From Ferruginivarius sediminum (GTDB lineage: Bacteria > Pseudomonadota > Alphaproteobacteria > Kiloniellales > Rhodovibrionaceae), in contig NZ_QPMH01000007.1 of NCBI RefSeq assembly GCF_003344765.1, positions 124,001-188,000 on the forward strand: a stretch of 64,000 nucleotides of DNA, in the 5' to 3' direction. The translations under genes and the position numbers were made by a program. Shown piece by piece: positions 48,665 to 58,094 of the stretch; positions within the stretch are counted from its first letter, which is position 1; each line of letters begins with the position of its first letter. The notes below the pieces were generated by a model that saw only the letters and a program-made list of their open reading frames with translations, searched no databases and had not been told where the DNA came from.

Positions 48665-49219
48665 TCAGATCGCGTAGATATCCGGCGGAACTTGGCTCCA
48701 GGGCGGCTCCAGCGCGGCGATGCGGGCGTGCACCGGACAATCCGGCGTGTGCGCGCCGGGCAGGTAGCCGATGGACATCAGGAACTCGCCCACGATCTCT
48801 GGCCCGGTAAAGCGGAAGGTCTTCCGGAACAGCCGTACCCAATCCGCCTTCGCCATGGGATGTTGCGCGGCCAGCCAGCGCGCGAAAGAGCCGTGGCTGC
48901 ACCGTAGTTCCCGGATACGCCGCGCATTGGCAATCGCCGCCTCGATCTTCAGGCGGTTGCGGATGATTCCCGCGTCCTGGCGCAGGCGCGCGACATCCGC
49001 CTCGGAAAATGCGGCAACCGCATCGACGTCGAAGCCCGCATAGGCGAGACGGAAACCATCCCGCTTCTTCAGCATCAAGCCCCAGGATAGCCCGGCCTGG
49101 TTGATTTCCAGGATCAACCGTTCAAACAGGATAGCCTCGTCATCGACGGGAAAGCCGTACTCAGTGTCGTGATAGGGCGCGTGCAGCGGATCGCCGGCTG
49201 CGTAATCGCAGTAGGCCAT
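48665..49219 (-). CDS. tag: DNA-3-methyladenine glycosylase I
   Basis: Tag removes 3-methyladenine from alkylated DNA in base-excision repair. From the ATG at 49219 it has 184 residues. The zinc-snap ligands are visible: Cys4 and His17 in MAYCDYAAGDPLHAPYHD, and the C-terminal HTPDC pair. Family motifs DTEYGFPV, LFERLILEINQAGLSW and GIIRNRLKIEAAI are also present. The frame is open 40 codons further upstream, but the zinc Cys4 requires this start. It lies 8 bp after the DUF1467 gene. Confidence 0.95.
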   Translation of the reverse strand: MAYCDYAAGDPLHAPYHDTEYGFPVDDEAILFERLILEINQAGLSWGLMLKKRDGFRLAYAGFDVDAVAAFSEADVARLRQDAGIIRNRLKIEAAIANARRIRELRCSHGSFARWLAAQHPMAKADWVRLFRKTFRFTGPEIVGEFLMSIGYLPGAHTPDCPVHARIAALEPPWSQVPPDIYAI

Positions 49220-49227
49220 GGGCCACC

Positions 49228-49476
49228 CTAGCCTTTCGGGATCGCACCGCGGAACTGGATCACCTCGTACTGGATCAGGAAGTACACCCCGAGCCAGACG
49301 ATGGCCGCCAGCACCGTCGTCACCGCCGCCTTGCGCCACAGCATCGGCTTCTCCGGCGCGCTTTCAGCGTGACCCTCTTCCGGTTTCTCCGGCGGCCTTG
49401 CCCCCCACGGCAGGACCATGAAGATCAGGACCCACCAGATGATGACGTAAAGCAGGATACCCGTGAACCAGTTCAT
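49228..49476 (-). CDS. DUF1467 family small membrane protein
   Basis: This 82-residue inner-membrane protein has two transmembrane helices (about 3-24 and 49-69) joined by a Pro/Glu-rich loop. It matches the DUF1467 pattern with a WWVLIFMVLPWG first helix and a C-terminal YEVIQF segment. The function is unknown. In alphaproteobacteria such genes commonly follow the methylmalonyl-CoA epimerase gene, as here, with a 4-bp overlap (ATGA). Confidence 0.85.
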   Translation of the reverse strand: MNWFTGILLYVIIWWVLIFMVLPWGARPPEKPEEGHAESAPEKPMLWRKAAVTTVLAAIVWLGVYFLIQYEVIQFRGAIPKG

Positions 49477-49895
49477 GGCGCCATGACCGCCGAAGCCTGC
49501 TCCAGTTCGATCAAGGTGCCGTTGAAGTCCTTCGGGTGCAGAAACAGCACCGGCTTTCCATGCGCGCCGATCTTGGGCTCGCCGTCGCCCAGCACCCGCG
49601 CGCCCTTCGCCTGCAGGCGCGCCGCCGCATCGCCGATATCGTCAACCTCATAGCATACATGGTGGATGCCACCCGCCGGGCTCTTCTCAAGGAACTTTGC
49701 GATGGGCGAGGCCTCTCCCAGCGGCTCCAGAAGCTCGATCTTCGTGTTCGGCAACTCGACGAAGACGACGGTCACGCCATGATCTGGCTCCTCGACCGGC
49801 TCCGAGACCTTCGCCCCCAGGGCGTCGCGATACTGCGCACTGGCGGCGGCAAGGTCGGGGACGGCGATGGCGACGTGGTTCAAGCGTCCGATCAT
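49473..49895 (-). CDS. mce: Methylmalonyl-CoA epimerase
   Basis: This enzyme epimerises (S)- to (R)-methylmalonyl-CoA so that mutase can convert propionate-derived carbon to succinyl-CoA. From the ATG at 49895 (GGAGGA upstream) it has 140 residues in two vicinal-oxygen-chelate modules. Metal ligands are visible in RLNHVAIAV (His7), GGIHHVCYEV and GTLIELEQ. Motifs FVELPNTKIELLEP and FLHPKDFNGT support the epimerase assignment over other glyoxalase-fold members. The frame is open 43 codons further upstream, but that part is not family-like. Confidence 0.93.
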   Translation of the reverse strand: MIGRLNHVAIAVPDLAAASAQYRDALGAKVSEPVEEPDHGVTVVFVELPNTKIELLEPLGEASPIAKFLEKSPAGGIHHVCYEVDDIGDAAARLQAKGARVLGDGEPKIGAHGKPVLFLHPKDFNGTLIELEQASAVMAP

Positions 49896-49975
49896 TGCGA
49901 TGCATCCTCCGGCAAAGATACCCGCAGCCCTATTAACGCATCCGGAGGCCGGACCCAAGGCCGCAGGCGTGCGAC

Positions 49976-51775
49976 CTACTGCAGCGGCCAAAATATCGGA
50001 ATGACGAAGGTCGCAAGCGCCCACATCAGCAGGTTGAGCGGCACCCCGACACGCAGAAAATCGCGGAAATGATAGCCGCCGGCGTTGTAGACGAAGGTAT
50101 TCGTCTGATAGCCAATCGGCGTCGCGAAGCTGGCACTCGCGGCGAACATCACCGCAACGACGAACGGCCGCGCGTCGACCCCAAGCTGATCGGCCAAGCC
50201 TACGGCAATCGGCGTCAGCAGGATGGCCGCAGCGTTGTTCGACAGCACCTCGGTCAGCAGCGACGTCAGGAAATACATCGCCGACAGGACCGCCAGCGGT
50301 CCCAGCCCGGCGATGACGGCGGCAAGCTGTTCCACGATCAGGGCCGCCGCGCCGGTCGTCTCCATCGCCATGCCGAGTGCCAGCATGCCGAAGATCAGCA
50401 TCAGGATGCGCCAGCGGATCGCTTCGTAGGCCTCTTGCGCATCCAGGCAGCCCAGCGCGACGACAGCGACCGCGGCGATCAGCGCCAGCGCGGCAATCGG
50501 CAACACGCCGACCTGCGCCAGCCCCATCATGACCAGCACCGCGCCGATGGCGATGGGCGCCTTGTGCCGACGGAACGGACGCCCGGCCGGCTCAGTGAGA
50601 TTGATGAGGTCCTGTCGATCGAACATTCCGCGCAGACCCTCGGCCGGGCCTTCCAGCAGGAGCGTGTCACCAAAGTCGAGTCTCACGTCCTCGAAGTTCT
50701 CGCGGATGCTCTCGTCCTGCCGGTGGACGGCCAGCACGTAGACCCCGAACAGCTTGCGCAACCGCAGGTCGGCAATGCGTATGCCAGCAAAGCGCGACTG
50801 CGGGCCTATGAGACCTTCCATCACCACCGTCTGCTGGCTGCCCACCGGCTCGAAGGTATGCGCGCGGGCGGGGTCGAAGGTGAGGCCCTCGATCTCGCGC
50901 AGGCCCATGACATCGGCGGCATGGCTTCGCAGCACGATACGGTCGCCGGCGGCCAGCAGCACATCGTCCATCTGCCGGCGCAGGGAGACGTCGTGGCGGA
51001 TGACGTCGACGACCTCGAAGTTGTTGCGGGCGGACAGCCCGGCCCCGGCCAGCGACTTCCCGACAAGCGGCGAGTCGTGCGGCACCAACACCTCAGACAG
51101 GAACCGGCGCTTCGCCTTGTCCGGCAGGATCTCCGCCAGCGTCCTGCGATCAGGCAGCAGCCACCGGCCGACCGTCATCAGATAGATCAGCCCGACCACG
51201 GCGAAGATAATCCCCGCCGCCGTGATCTCGAACATGGAGAACGCGGGCTGGCCCAGGCTGCGCGCCACACCATCGACCAGCAGGTTGGTCGAAGTTCCGA
51301 TCAATGTCGTCGTGCCGCCGAAAATCCCCGCGAACGACAGCGGGATCAACAGCCGCGACGGCGCCACCCCCTGCACCTGCGCCAGCGAGATGACGACCGG
51401 CGTCAGGATGACCACGACCGGCGTGTTATTGACGAAGGCCGACGCCAGCATGACGAGTAGCAGCAGCGCCGACGTCTGCGCGACGGGCGGTCCCCGCATG
51501 CTTGTCACCGCCTGCCCCACCCGGTCAATCACACCCGTGCGCTCCAGCGCGGCGGAGAGTACGAACATCGAGGCAATAGCAATTGGCGCGCTGTTCGAGA
51601 ACACGCCGAATGCATCCGCCGGCGAGAGGATTCCCGTGGCGAGCAGCACGGCAATGGCCAGCAGCGCCACCACGTCCGCCGGCAGCCGCTCGCGGACCAG
51701 GCCAAAGAAAACGAGCGCCACGAGAGCAAGCGTGATGGCGATCTGGGCTTCGGGCCAGGCGGCAAGCAGGCTCAT
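49976..51775 (-). CDS. SLC13-family (DASS/CitMHS-like) transporter with two RCK_C domains
   Basis: This 599-residue inner-membrane protein has two membrane halves (about 1-205 and 415-599) separated by two TrkA-C/RCK_C modules (about 215-300 and 320-395). The modules are marked by LSEVLVPHDSPLVGKSLAG and RFAGIRIADLRLRKLFGVYVLAV. The membrane motifs SAFVNNTPVVVILTP, GTSTNLLVDG and LSNNAAAILLTP are those of sodium/divalent-anion symporters. Substrates in this group include sulfate, dicarboxylates and arsenite-like ions, and I cannot choose between them. It lies 80 bp after the mce start with no clear operon link. Confidence 0.88.
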   Translation of the reverse strand: MSLLAAWPEAQIAITLALVALVFFGLVRERLPADVVALLAIAVLLATGILSPADAFGVFSNSAPIAIASMFVLSAALERTGVIDRVGQAVTSMRGPPVAQTSALLLLVMLASAFVNNTPVVVILTPVVISLAQVQGVAPSRLLIPLSFAGIFGGTTTLIGTSTNLLVDGVARSLGQPAFSMFEITAAGIIFAVVGLIYLMTVGRWLLPDRRTLAEILPDKAKRRFLSEVLVPHDSPLVGKSLAGAGLSARNNFEVVDVIRHDVSLRRQMDDVLLAAGDRIVLRSHAADVMGLREIEGLTFDPARAHTFEPVGSQQTVVMEGLIGPQSRFAGIRIADLRLRKLFGVYVLAVHRQDESIRENFEDVRLDFGDTLLLEGPAEGLRGMFDRQDLINLTEPAGRPFRRHKAPIAIGAVLVMMGLAQVGVLPIAALALIAAVAVVALGCLDAQEAYEAIRWRILMLIFGMLALGMAMETTGAAALIVEQLAAVIAGLGPLAVLSAMYFLTSLLTEVLSNNAAAILLTPIAVGLADQLGVDARPFVVAVMFAASASFATPIGYQTNTFVYNAGGYHFRDFLRVGVPLNLLMWALATFVIPIFWPLQ

Positions 51776-51820
51776 CGTCTTCGCGGTTGCAGAGGTTATC
51801 GCAACGGTATCAAGAAGGGC

Positions 51821-53488
51821 CTAATCCAGCCTGACGAGATGTACATCGGTAACGGGCTTGCGCCCGGTGTCACGATGCAGGCTTCGCCGCACCGCCAACC
51901 GGGCGGTTTCGCGCACGACATCGTCGTTGTGCTTCTCTCGATGTTTCAAACGGCCGACAGACTTCTCCACGGCGTCAATGGCGGCCTCGGCCATTCGCCA
52001 GCCGGCTTCGTCATCGCCGAAAAGGCCGTAGACGGTCAGCAGCGGCTCGCCCTCCAGCCGGCCTTCCCGGTCGACGACGAGCGTGAGAACCGCCGCGCCC
52101 TGGAAGCTGACCTTTCGCCTCTCGCGGACGGCGCCATGGTCCACCGGCACGATGGCGCCGCCGTCCACCGCGAGCCGGCCGGTCGGAACCTCCCCGACAA
52201 CCTGCGCTCCGTCGCGAGTCAGGCGCACGCATTGGCCATCACTGGGCACGAAAACGTGGGGAACCTGGCACGACTGCGCCAGCTTCGCGTGCGCCATCAG
52301 ATGGCGTCGCTCGCCATGCATGGGCACCGCCAGACGCGGCCGCACCCAGTGGTACATCTGCTCCAGCTCCGCCCGGCAGGGGTGGCCGGAGACGTGGACG
52401 AAGTGATCCTCCTCCGTCCAAACCTCGATCCCCGCCGCCAGAAGCTGGTTCTGAAGCGCGTGGATCGCCTTCTCGTTGCCCGGAATGATGCGCGAGGAGA
52501 AGATCACCGCATCGTCCTTCTCCAGCGCGATCTCTGGATGGTCGTTCCTGGCGATCCGGGCCAGGGCCGAGCGGGGCTCTCCCTGACTGCCGGTTACCAG
52601 CAGCATGACCTCCTCGCGCGGCAGGTAGCCTGCATCGCGCTCGTCGACCGTCGGCGGAAAGTCCTCAAGATAGCCGACCTCCTTGGCCGCGCGCACGATG
52701 TTGTGCATCGCGCGTCCGGCCAGCACGACACGGCGGCCGTGGGCGTGCGCCACCTGCGCGACCGTTTCCAGGCGGGCGACGTTGGTGGCGAAGCAGGTGA
52801 CGGCGATGCGGTTCTTGAGGGTGCCGGCAAGGTCCATCAGGCTCGTGCGCACGTCTGCCTCGGAGCCGCTGTGCCCCGGCACGAGCGCGTTGGTCGAATC
52901 GCCGACCAGCGCCAGGATATCCTCCTCGGCCAGCCGCGCCAGTCGCTCCCGGTCGTATCCGGCGCCCACCAAGGGATCGGGGTCCAGCTTCCAGTCGCCG
53001 CTGTGGAAGACCGTTCCGGCCTTCGTACGCAGCAGCAGGGCGTTTGCCTCGGGGATCGAGTGCGTCAGTGTGATGAACTCAAGGCCGAAGGGCCCGATGT
53101 CGAAGCTGCCACCGACCGGAAGCTCGATCAGTTCTACCTCTCCCAGCAGCCCGAACTCCTCGAACTTCCGCCGCAGCACGGCGCTGGCGAAGGGCGTGGC
53201 GTAGACAGGGCACCGCAGCCGGTTCCAAAGATAGGGAATAGCGCCCAGATGGTCCTCGTGCGCGTGCGTGATCACGAGCCCGGCCAGTTTTTCACGCTGT
53301 TCGGCGATGAAGGCGGGATCGGGCAATAGCAGGTCGATCCCCGGCAGCCGCTCATCAGCGAAGGCCACGCCGAGGTCGACCATTAGCCATTGGCCGTCAT
53401 GGCCGTAGAGGTAGCTATTCATGCCGATTTCGCCGGTTCCTCCCAGGGGGACGAACAGCAACTCATCGGCGCTTGGCGTTATTTGCAT
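51821..53488 (-). CDS. rnj: Ribonuclease J
   Basis: RNase J is a metallo-beta-lactamase/beta-CASP ribonuclease with 5' exonuclease and endonuclease activity, used in mRNA decay and rRNA maturation in alphaproteobacteria. The 555-residue protein has the metal-binding motif His75-Ala-His77-Glu-Asp79-His80 (ITHAHEDHLGAIPYLW), FHSGDWKLDPDP, LVGDSTNAL, the beta-CASP part with LVTGSQGEPRSALAR, HVSGHPCRAELEQM and a C-terminal domain. It lies 18 bp after coaX. Confidence 0.95.
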   Translation of the reverse strand: MQITPSADELLFVPLGGTGEIGMNSYLYGHDGQWLMVDLGVAFADERLPGIDLLLPDPAFIAEQREKLAGLVITHAHEDHLGAIPYLWNRLRCPVYATPFASAVLRRKFEEFGLLGEVELIELPVGGSFDIGPFGLEFITLTHSIPEANALLLRTKAGTVFHSGDWKLDPDPLVGAGYDRERLARLAEEDILALVGDSTNALVPGHSGSEADVRTSLMDLAGTLKNRIAVTCFATNVARLETVAQVAHAHGRRVVLAGRAMHNIVRAAKEVGYLEDFPPTVDERDAGYLPREEVMLLVTGSQGEPRSALARIARNDHPEIALEKDDAVIFSSRIIPGNEKAIHALQNQLLAAGIEVWTEEDHFVHVSGHPCRAELEQMYHWVRPRLAVPMHGERRHLMAHAKLAQSCQVPHVFVPSDGQCVRLTRDGAQVVGEVPTGRLAVDGGAIVPVDHGAVRERRKVSFQGAAVLTLVVDREGRLEGEPLLTVYGLFGDDEAGWRMAEAAIDAVEKSVGRLKHREKHNDDVVRETARLAVRRSLHRDTGRKPVTDVHLVRLD

Positions 53489-53506
53489 GTCGTTTCGGGA
53501 CTCGCG

Positions 53507-54280
53507 TCAGACTTTTCGGTTCGCTTCATAGATACGCTTCAGGCCGCGCAGCGTCAGGTCCGGATCCACATTGTGGATGGCATTCGTCTCCGCCTCGAAC
53601 ATTGCCGCCAGTCCGCCGGTCGCCACGACGGTTGGCGCGTGGCCGTACTCCTGACCGATGCGGGACAGGATGCCCTCGATAAGGCCGATATAGCCCCAGA
53701 AGACACCGGACTGCATCGCCGGGACCGTGGCCTTGCCGATGACCTGCGGCGGCTTCTCCACCGCCACGCGCGGCAGCCGCGCCGCGGCATTATGGAGCGC
53801 ATCCATCGAGGAATAGATGCCGGGCGCGATTATGCCTCCCTCGTAGCCGCCATCGGCGCCGATGACGTCAAAGGTAGTCGCGGTGCCGAAGTCCACGATC
53901 ACCAGCGCACCACTGTAACGCTCGTGCGCGGCGACGGCGTTCACCAGACGGTCGGCACCCACCTGCTCCGGCCTGTCGATCCGGATCGGAACCCCAAGCT
54001 CGACGCCGGGCTCGCCGACGGTCACCGGAGGTCCGCCAAAGTAGCGCGCGCACAAGGTCTTCAGGCTGTAGGTCGCCGCCGGCACTACGTTCGCCATGAC
54101 GCAGCCGTCGATATCCTTGGGTACCAGCCCCTCCAGCGCCATGAGCTGCGTCAGCCACACCGCGTATTCGTCCGGGGTCCGCCGCGCGTCGCTCGACGCC
54201 CGCCATCTGCCGCGAAGTGTGTCGCCGTCGTAGATGGCGAAAACGACGTTCGTGTTCCCGGAATCGATCGCGAGCAGCAT
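53507..54280 (-). CDS. coaX: Type III pantothenate kinase
   Basis: CoaX catalyses the first step of coenzyme A synthesis. It is the type not inhibited by CoA and needs a monovalent cation. The 257-residue protein starts with the nucleotide-binding MLLAIDSGNTNVVFA (Asp6), followed by VPAATYSLKTLC, the IDRPEQVGADRLVNAVAAHE block and IVDFGTATTFDVI with the catalytic Asp. Its C-terminal half contains GIIAPGIYSSMDAL and TGGLAAMF. It lies 9 bp after birA. Confidence 0.96.
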   Translation of the reverse strand: MLLAIDSGNTNVVFAIYDGDTLRGRWRASSDARRTPDEYAVWLTQLMALEGLVPKDIDGCVMANVVPAATYSLKTLCARYFGGPPVTVGEPGVELGVPIRIDRPEQVGADRLVNAVAAHERYSGALVIVDFGTATTFDVIGADGGYEGGIIAPGIYSSMDALHNAAARLPRVAVEKPPQVIGKATVPAMQSGVFWGYIGLIEGILSRIGQEYGHAPTVVATGGLAAMFEAETNAIHNVDPDLTLRGLKRIYEANRKV

Positions 54281-54289
54281 ATGGACGCT

Positions 54290-55081
54290 CTAGGGCCGCC
54301 AGAAGATTTCGCCGACGGTGATGCTTCGCAAGCTTCCGTCGGACATACGAAGCTGCAGCGCACCCGTCTCGTCAAGGTCCTCGAACACACCTTGCAATGT
54401 GCGGTCGGGTAGCCGCGCCTCGATCTCGCGGCCCTTGCTCTTGCTGCGGTTCAGCCAGGCGTGCCGGATCGGCGCGAAACCATCGTCCACCCAGCGGTTC
54501 ACCCAGGTCAGGAAGTGGCGGGCGAATGCCTCAAGCAGCTCCACCTCGTCCAGATCGCGGCGCGCGCCCTCGAATTTGAGACTGGTCGCCGGGTACGCCG
54601 AGTCCTCGGGATAGTCTGCGATATTGACGCCCATGCCCAGCAGCAGGGTGTCTAATGCGCCGTCCGCGTCCATCACGGATTCCAAAAGGATGCCGGCAGC
54701 TTTGCGCTCGTTCACGAGGACGTCGTTCGGCCACTTCAACGTCACTTCCACCAGCGGCGGCAGAACGCTGCCAAGCGCATCGCACAACGCAACCGCCGCG
54801 ACGAAACCGAGCTGCGCCGCCTCCGCGGCGGGGCATTCGGGCCTCAGCACCAGGGAAAGGTAGAGGTTGCCGCGCGGGCTGCTCCATTCGCGTCCGCGAC
54901 GGCCACGCCCCTTCGTCTGCTCCCGCGCCCAGACGAGCGTTCCGTCTTCCGCGCCCTCGGCCGCGAGACGCCGTGCCTCGTCGTTCGTACTACCGACACT
55001 GTCCAGGGCGACCAGCCGATACGCGGGCGGCAGTCTCGGTTGGCGGTCCGCCGACGCGCCATCGGTGGGCGCCGGGCTCAT
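54290..55081 (-). CDS. birA: Biotin--[acetyl-CoA-carboxylase] ligase
   Basis: This enzyme activates biotin with ATP and attaches it to biotin carboxyl carrier protein. The 263-residue protein contains the catalytic domain ([34 protein letters not shown] in two blocks, [27 protein letters not shown]) and a small C-terminal SH3-like domain. There is no N-terminal helix-turn-helix, so it is a monofunctional ligase rather than the E. coli-type repressor. It overlaps nuoN by 4 bp (ATGA). Confidence 0.95.
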   Translation of the reverse strand: MSPAPTDGASADRQPRLPPAYRLVALDSVGSTNDEARRLAAEGAEDGTLVWAREQTKGRGRRGREWSSPRGNLYLSLVLRPECPAAEAAQLGFVAAVALCDALGSVLPPLVEVTLKWPNDVLVNERKAAGILLESVMDADGALDTLLLGMGVNIADYPEDSAYPATSLKFEGARRDLDEVELLEAFARHFLTWVNRWVDDGFAPIRHAWLNRSKSKGREIEARLPDRTLQGVFEDLDETGALQLRMSDGSLRSITVGEIFWRP

Positions 55082-56529
55082 CCGGCCAGCAACGCCGCGG
55101 CCGCTGCTTCCGCTCCGTCCACGATCGGGTTCGGAAAGACGAAGAACAACAGCGTGATCAGGCCGGTCGCCCCCATCACCAGGCTCATTTCACGGCCGAA
55201 GGGCGTGTCGAAGGCCTCCGCCGGCTCGTCGAAGTACATTAGTTTGACGATGCGCAGGTAATAGAACGCGGCAACCACGCTCGACAGCACGCCAATGACG
55301 GCCAGCGTGTAGAGTTCGGCCTCAACAGCAGCCAGGAACACGTAGATCTTGCCAAAGAATCCGGCCAAGGGCGGGATGCCGGCCATCGAGAACATGAAGA
55401 TGCCCATCGCCAGGGCCATCATCGGATGCGTCCGACTGAGCCCCCGCAGGTCGTCGATCTGCTCGACCATCCGGTCCTTCTGCCGCATGCACAGGATGAC
55501 GGCAAAGGTGCCGATGTTCATGAACAGGTAGATGGCCATGTAGACCGCAAGGCCCCGGATGCCCGCCTCCGTGCCCGACGCCAAGCCGATCAGCGCATAA
55601 CCCACATGGCCAATCGAGGAGTAAGCCATCATCCGCTTGATATTGCGCTGGTTGATCGCCGCGAAGGCCCCCAGGACCATCGACAGGATGGAAATCGCGA
55701 CGAGAACCTGCTGCCACTGCGCCGTCAGGTCGCCGAACGGCCCCATCATGACCCGCACGAAGAGCGCGATGGCCGCCGTCTTCGGCGCGGTGGAAAAAAA
55801 TGCCGTCACGGCCGTGGGGGCACCTTCGTAGACGTCGGGCGTCCACATGTGGAACGGCACGGCGGAAACCTTGAAGGCAAGCCCTGCGATGACGAATACC
55901 ACGCCGACGACAAGCCCCACCGACGGCGTCTCTCCCGCGGCCTGCGCCTGAGCGAAGATCGCCGCCAGGTCGCCGAAGCTCGTGGTTCCGGCAAAGCCGT
56001 AGACCATGGACGCGCCGTAGAGCAGCAGGCCGGAGGACAGCGAGCTGAGGATGAAGTACTTGAGGCCGGACTCGGTCGAGCGAATCGCATCGCGCCGGAA
56101 CGCCGCGATCACATAGAGCGACAGGTTCTGCAGTTCGAGGCCGACGTAAAGCGAGATCAGGTCGTTGGCCGAGACCATCATCAGCATGCCGACCGTGGCG
56201 TAGAGCATCAGCACCGGGAACTCGAACCGGGCCATGTTCTCGCGTTCGATGTAACGCCACGACATCACGAGGCACAGCGCGGCGGCCGTCAGGATCAGCC
56301 CCTTCATGAAGCCCGCGAAGCCGTCATGCACGTAAAGGCCACCGAAGGCTGCGGCACGCTCGGCCGGCGCCAGCCAGACAAGCGCCAGCGTCACCACCAC
56401 GGCGACGACCGAAAGGCCGAGAACCAATTGCGTCGATTGCTGCCCCCGGAACACACCGAGCATCAGCAGCACGGTGGCCGCGACGACGAGGAAAAGCTCC
56501 GGAATGATCGTGGCCAGATCGTATGTCAT
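55078..56529 (-). CDS. nuoN: NADH-quinone oxidoreductase subunit N
   Basis: NuoN is one of the three antiporter-like proton-pumping subunits of complex I. From the ATG at 56529 the protein has 483 residues, hydrophobic throughout, with family motifs [57 protein letters not shown] and [17 protein letters not shown]. It starts 31 bp after nuoM and ends overlapping birA. The frame is open 22 codons upstream with a basic, non-conserved leader. Confidence 0.96.
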   Translation of the reverse strand: MTYDLATIIPELFLVVAATVLLMLGVFRGQQSTQLVLGLSVVAVVVTLALVWLAPAERAAAFGGLYVHDGFAGFMKGLILTAAALCLVMSWRYIERENMARFEFPVLMLYATVGMLMMVSANDLISLYVGLELQNLSLYVIAAFRRDAIRSTESGLKYFILSSLSSGLLLYGASMVYGFAGTTSFGDLAAIFAQAQAAGETPSVGLVVGVVFVIAGLAFKVSAVPFHMWTPDVYEGAPTAVTAFFSTAPKTAAIALFVRVMMGPFGDLTAQWQQVLVAISILSMVLGAFAAINQRNIKRMMAYSSIGHVGYALIGLASGTEAGIRGLAVYMAIYLFMNIGTFAVILCMRQKDRMVEQIDDLRGLSRTHPMMALAMGIFMFSMAGIPPLAGFFGKIYVFLAAVEAELYTLAVIGVLSSVVAAFYYLRIVKLMYFDEPAEAFDTPFGREMSLVMGATGLITLLFFVFPNPIVDGAEAAAAALLAG

Positions 56530-56560
56530 GCGCGTTCTTCGATCCCGTCCTGCAGGGCCG

Positions 56561-58090
56561 TCACTGGCCGGACCACAGCAGCGCCAGGCTCGCACCCTCG
56601 CTGCCTGCCATGGCCTGTTCGTAGTTGGTGATGAGGCTCTCGACCGACGCCGACATCACGTCGAGAAAGCTGACCGGATAGATTCCCATCCACAGCACAA
56701 GCACGATCATCGGCGCGAAGATCGCTTTTTCCCGCCAATTCAGGTCGAGGATGTCCATCAGGTGCTGCTTGGTCAGCTTGCCGAAGATGATGCGGCGGTA
56801 GAGATAGAGCATGTAGGCCGCGCCCAGCACCATGCCGCTCGCGATCAGCAGCGCCACCCAGGTGTTGGCCTGGAAGGTCCCGACGATCACCAGGAACTCG
56901 CCGACGAAACCGCTGGTTCCCGGCAGTCCGACGCTGGCCAGCATGAACACCATGAAGATCAGGGCGTAGTTCGGCATCCGGTGGACGAGGCCGCCATACT
57001 TCTCGATCAGCCGCGTGTGGATGCGGTCGTAGACGACGCCGACCACAAGGAAGAGCGCGGCGGAGACGATGCCGTGGCTCAGCATCTGGAAGATCGCCCC
57101 TTCCAGCCCCTGCTGCGTCACCGTGAACACGCCGGCCGTGACGAAACCCATGTGCGCCACCGAGGAATACGCGATCAGCTTCTTCATGTCCTCCTGCGCC
57201 AGCGCGACGAGCGAGGTGTAGATCACGGCAACGATGGACAGCCCGAAGACCAGCGGTGCGAAGAAGGCGGAGGCCTCGGGCAGCATCGGCAGCGAGAACC
57301 GCAGGAATCCATAACCGCCCATCTTCAACAGGACGCCCGCCAGAATGACGGAACCGGCCGTCGGCGCCTCCACGTGCGCGTCCGGCAGCCAGGTGTGAAC
57401 CGGCCACATCGGCACCTTGACGGCAAAGGACGCGAAGAACGCCAGCCACAGCCAGATCTGCATCTCGGGCGGAATGCCGGCACCGGCAAGCAGGGTCGGG
57501 ATGTCGGTCGTGCCGGTGTGGAAGTAGATGGCCAGGATGGCCAGCAGCATCAGCACGGAGCCGAGCAGCGTATAGAGGAAGAACTTGAAGGCCGAATAGA
57601 CGCGCCGCGGACCGCCCCAAACGCCGATGATCAGGAACATCGGGATCAGGACGCCCTCGAAGAACATGTAGAACGCCACGAAATCCAGGGCGCAGAACAT
57701 GCCCACCATGAGCGTTTCCAACGCCAGGAACGCGATCATGTACTCCTTGACGCGGTAGGTTATCGCCTCCCAGCTCGCCAGGACACAAATCGGCGTCAGG
57801 ATGGTCGACAGCAGGACGAACATCATCGAGATGCCGTCGACGCCCATGTGATAGGTGATGCCGAACGCCGGGATCCACTCGGTCTTCTCGACGAACTGGA
57901 AGTCCGCCGTGCCGCGCTCGAAGCCGAACCAGACGAACAGAGACAGCACGAAGGTGATCAGCGAAGTCCACAGCGCCACGTAACGTGCGTTGCGGGCGAC
58001 AACCTCCTCCTCGCCGCGGATCATCAGAATGAAGCCCGCGCCGACCAGCGGCAGGAAAGTCACCAGCGAAAGCAAAGGCCAGCCGTGCAT
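56561..58090 (-). CDS. nuoM: NADH-quinone oxidoreductase subunit M
   Basis: NuoM is the middle antiporter-like proton-translocating subunit of complex I. The 509-residue membrane protein has the motifs [21 protein letters not shown], the [23 protein letters not shown] block, [20 protein letters not shown] and [20 protein letters not shown] in sequence. It follows nuoL by four bases. Confidence 0.97.
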   Translation of the reverse strand: MHGWPLLSLVTFLPLVGAGFILMIRGEEEVVARNARYVALWTSLITFVLSLFVWFGFERGTADFQFVEKTEWIPAFGITYHMGVDGISMMFVLLSTILTPICVLASWEAITYRVKEYMIAFLALETLMVGMFCALDFVAFYMFFEGVLIPMFLIIGVWGGPRRVYSAFKFFLYTLLGSVLMLLAILAIYFHTGTTDIPTLLAGAGIPPEMQIWLWLAFFASFAVKVPMWPVHTWLPDAHVEAPTAGSVILAGVLLKMGGYGFLRFSLPMLPEASAFFAPLVFGLSIVAVIYTSLVALAQEDMKKLIAYSSVAHMGFVTAGVFTVTQQGLEGAIFQMLSHGIVSAALFLVVGVVYDRIHTRLIEKYGGLVHRMPNYALIFMVFMLASVGLPGTSGFVGEFLVIVGTFQANTWVALLIASGMVLGAAYMLYLYRRIIFGKLTKQHLMDILDLNWREKAIFAPMIVLVLWMGIYPVSFLDVMSASVESLITNYEQAMAGSEGASLALLWSGQ

Positions 58091-58094
58091 CGCC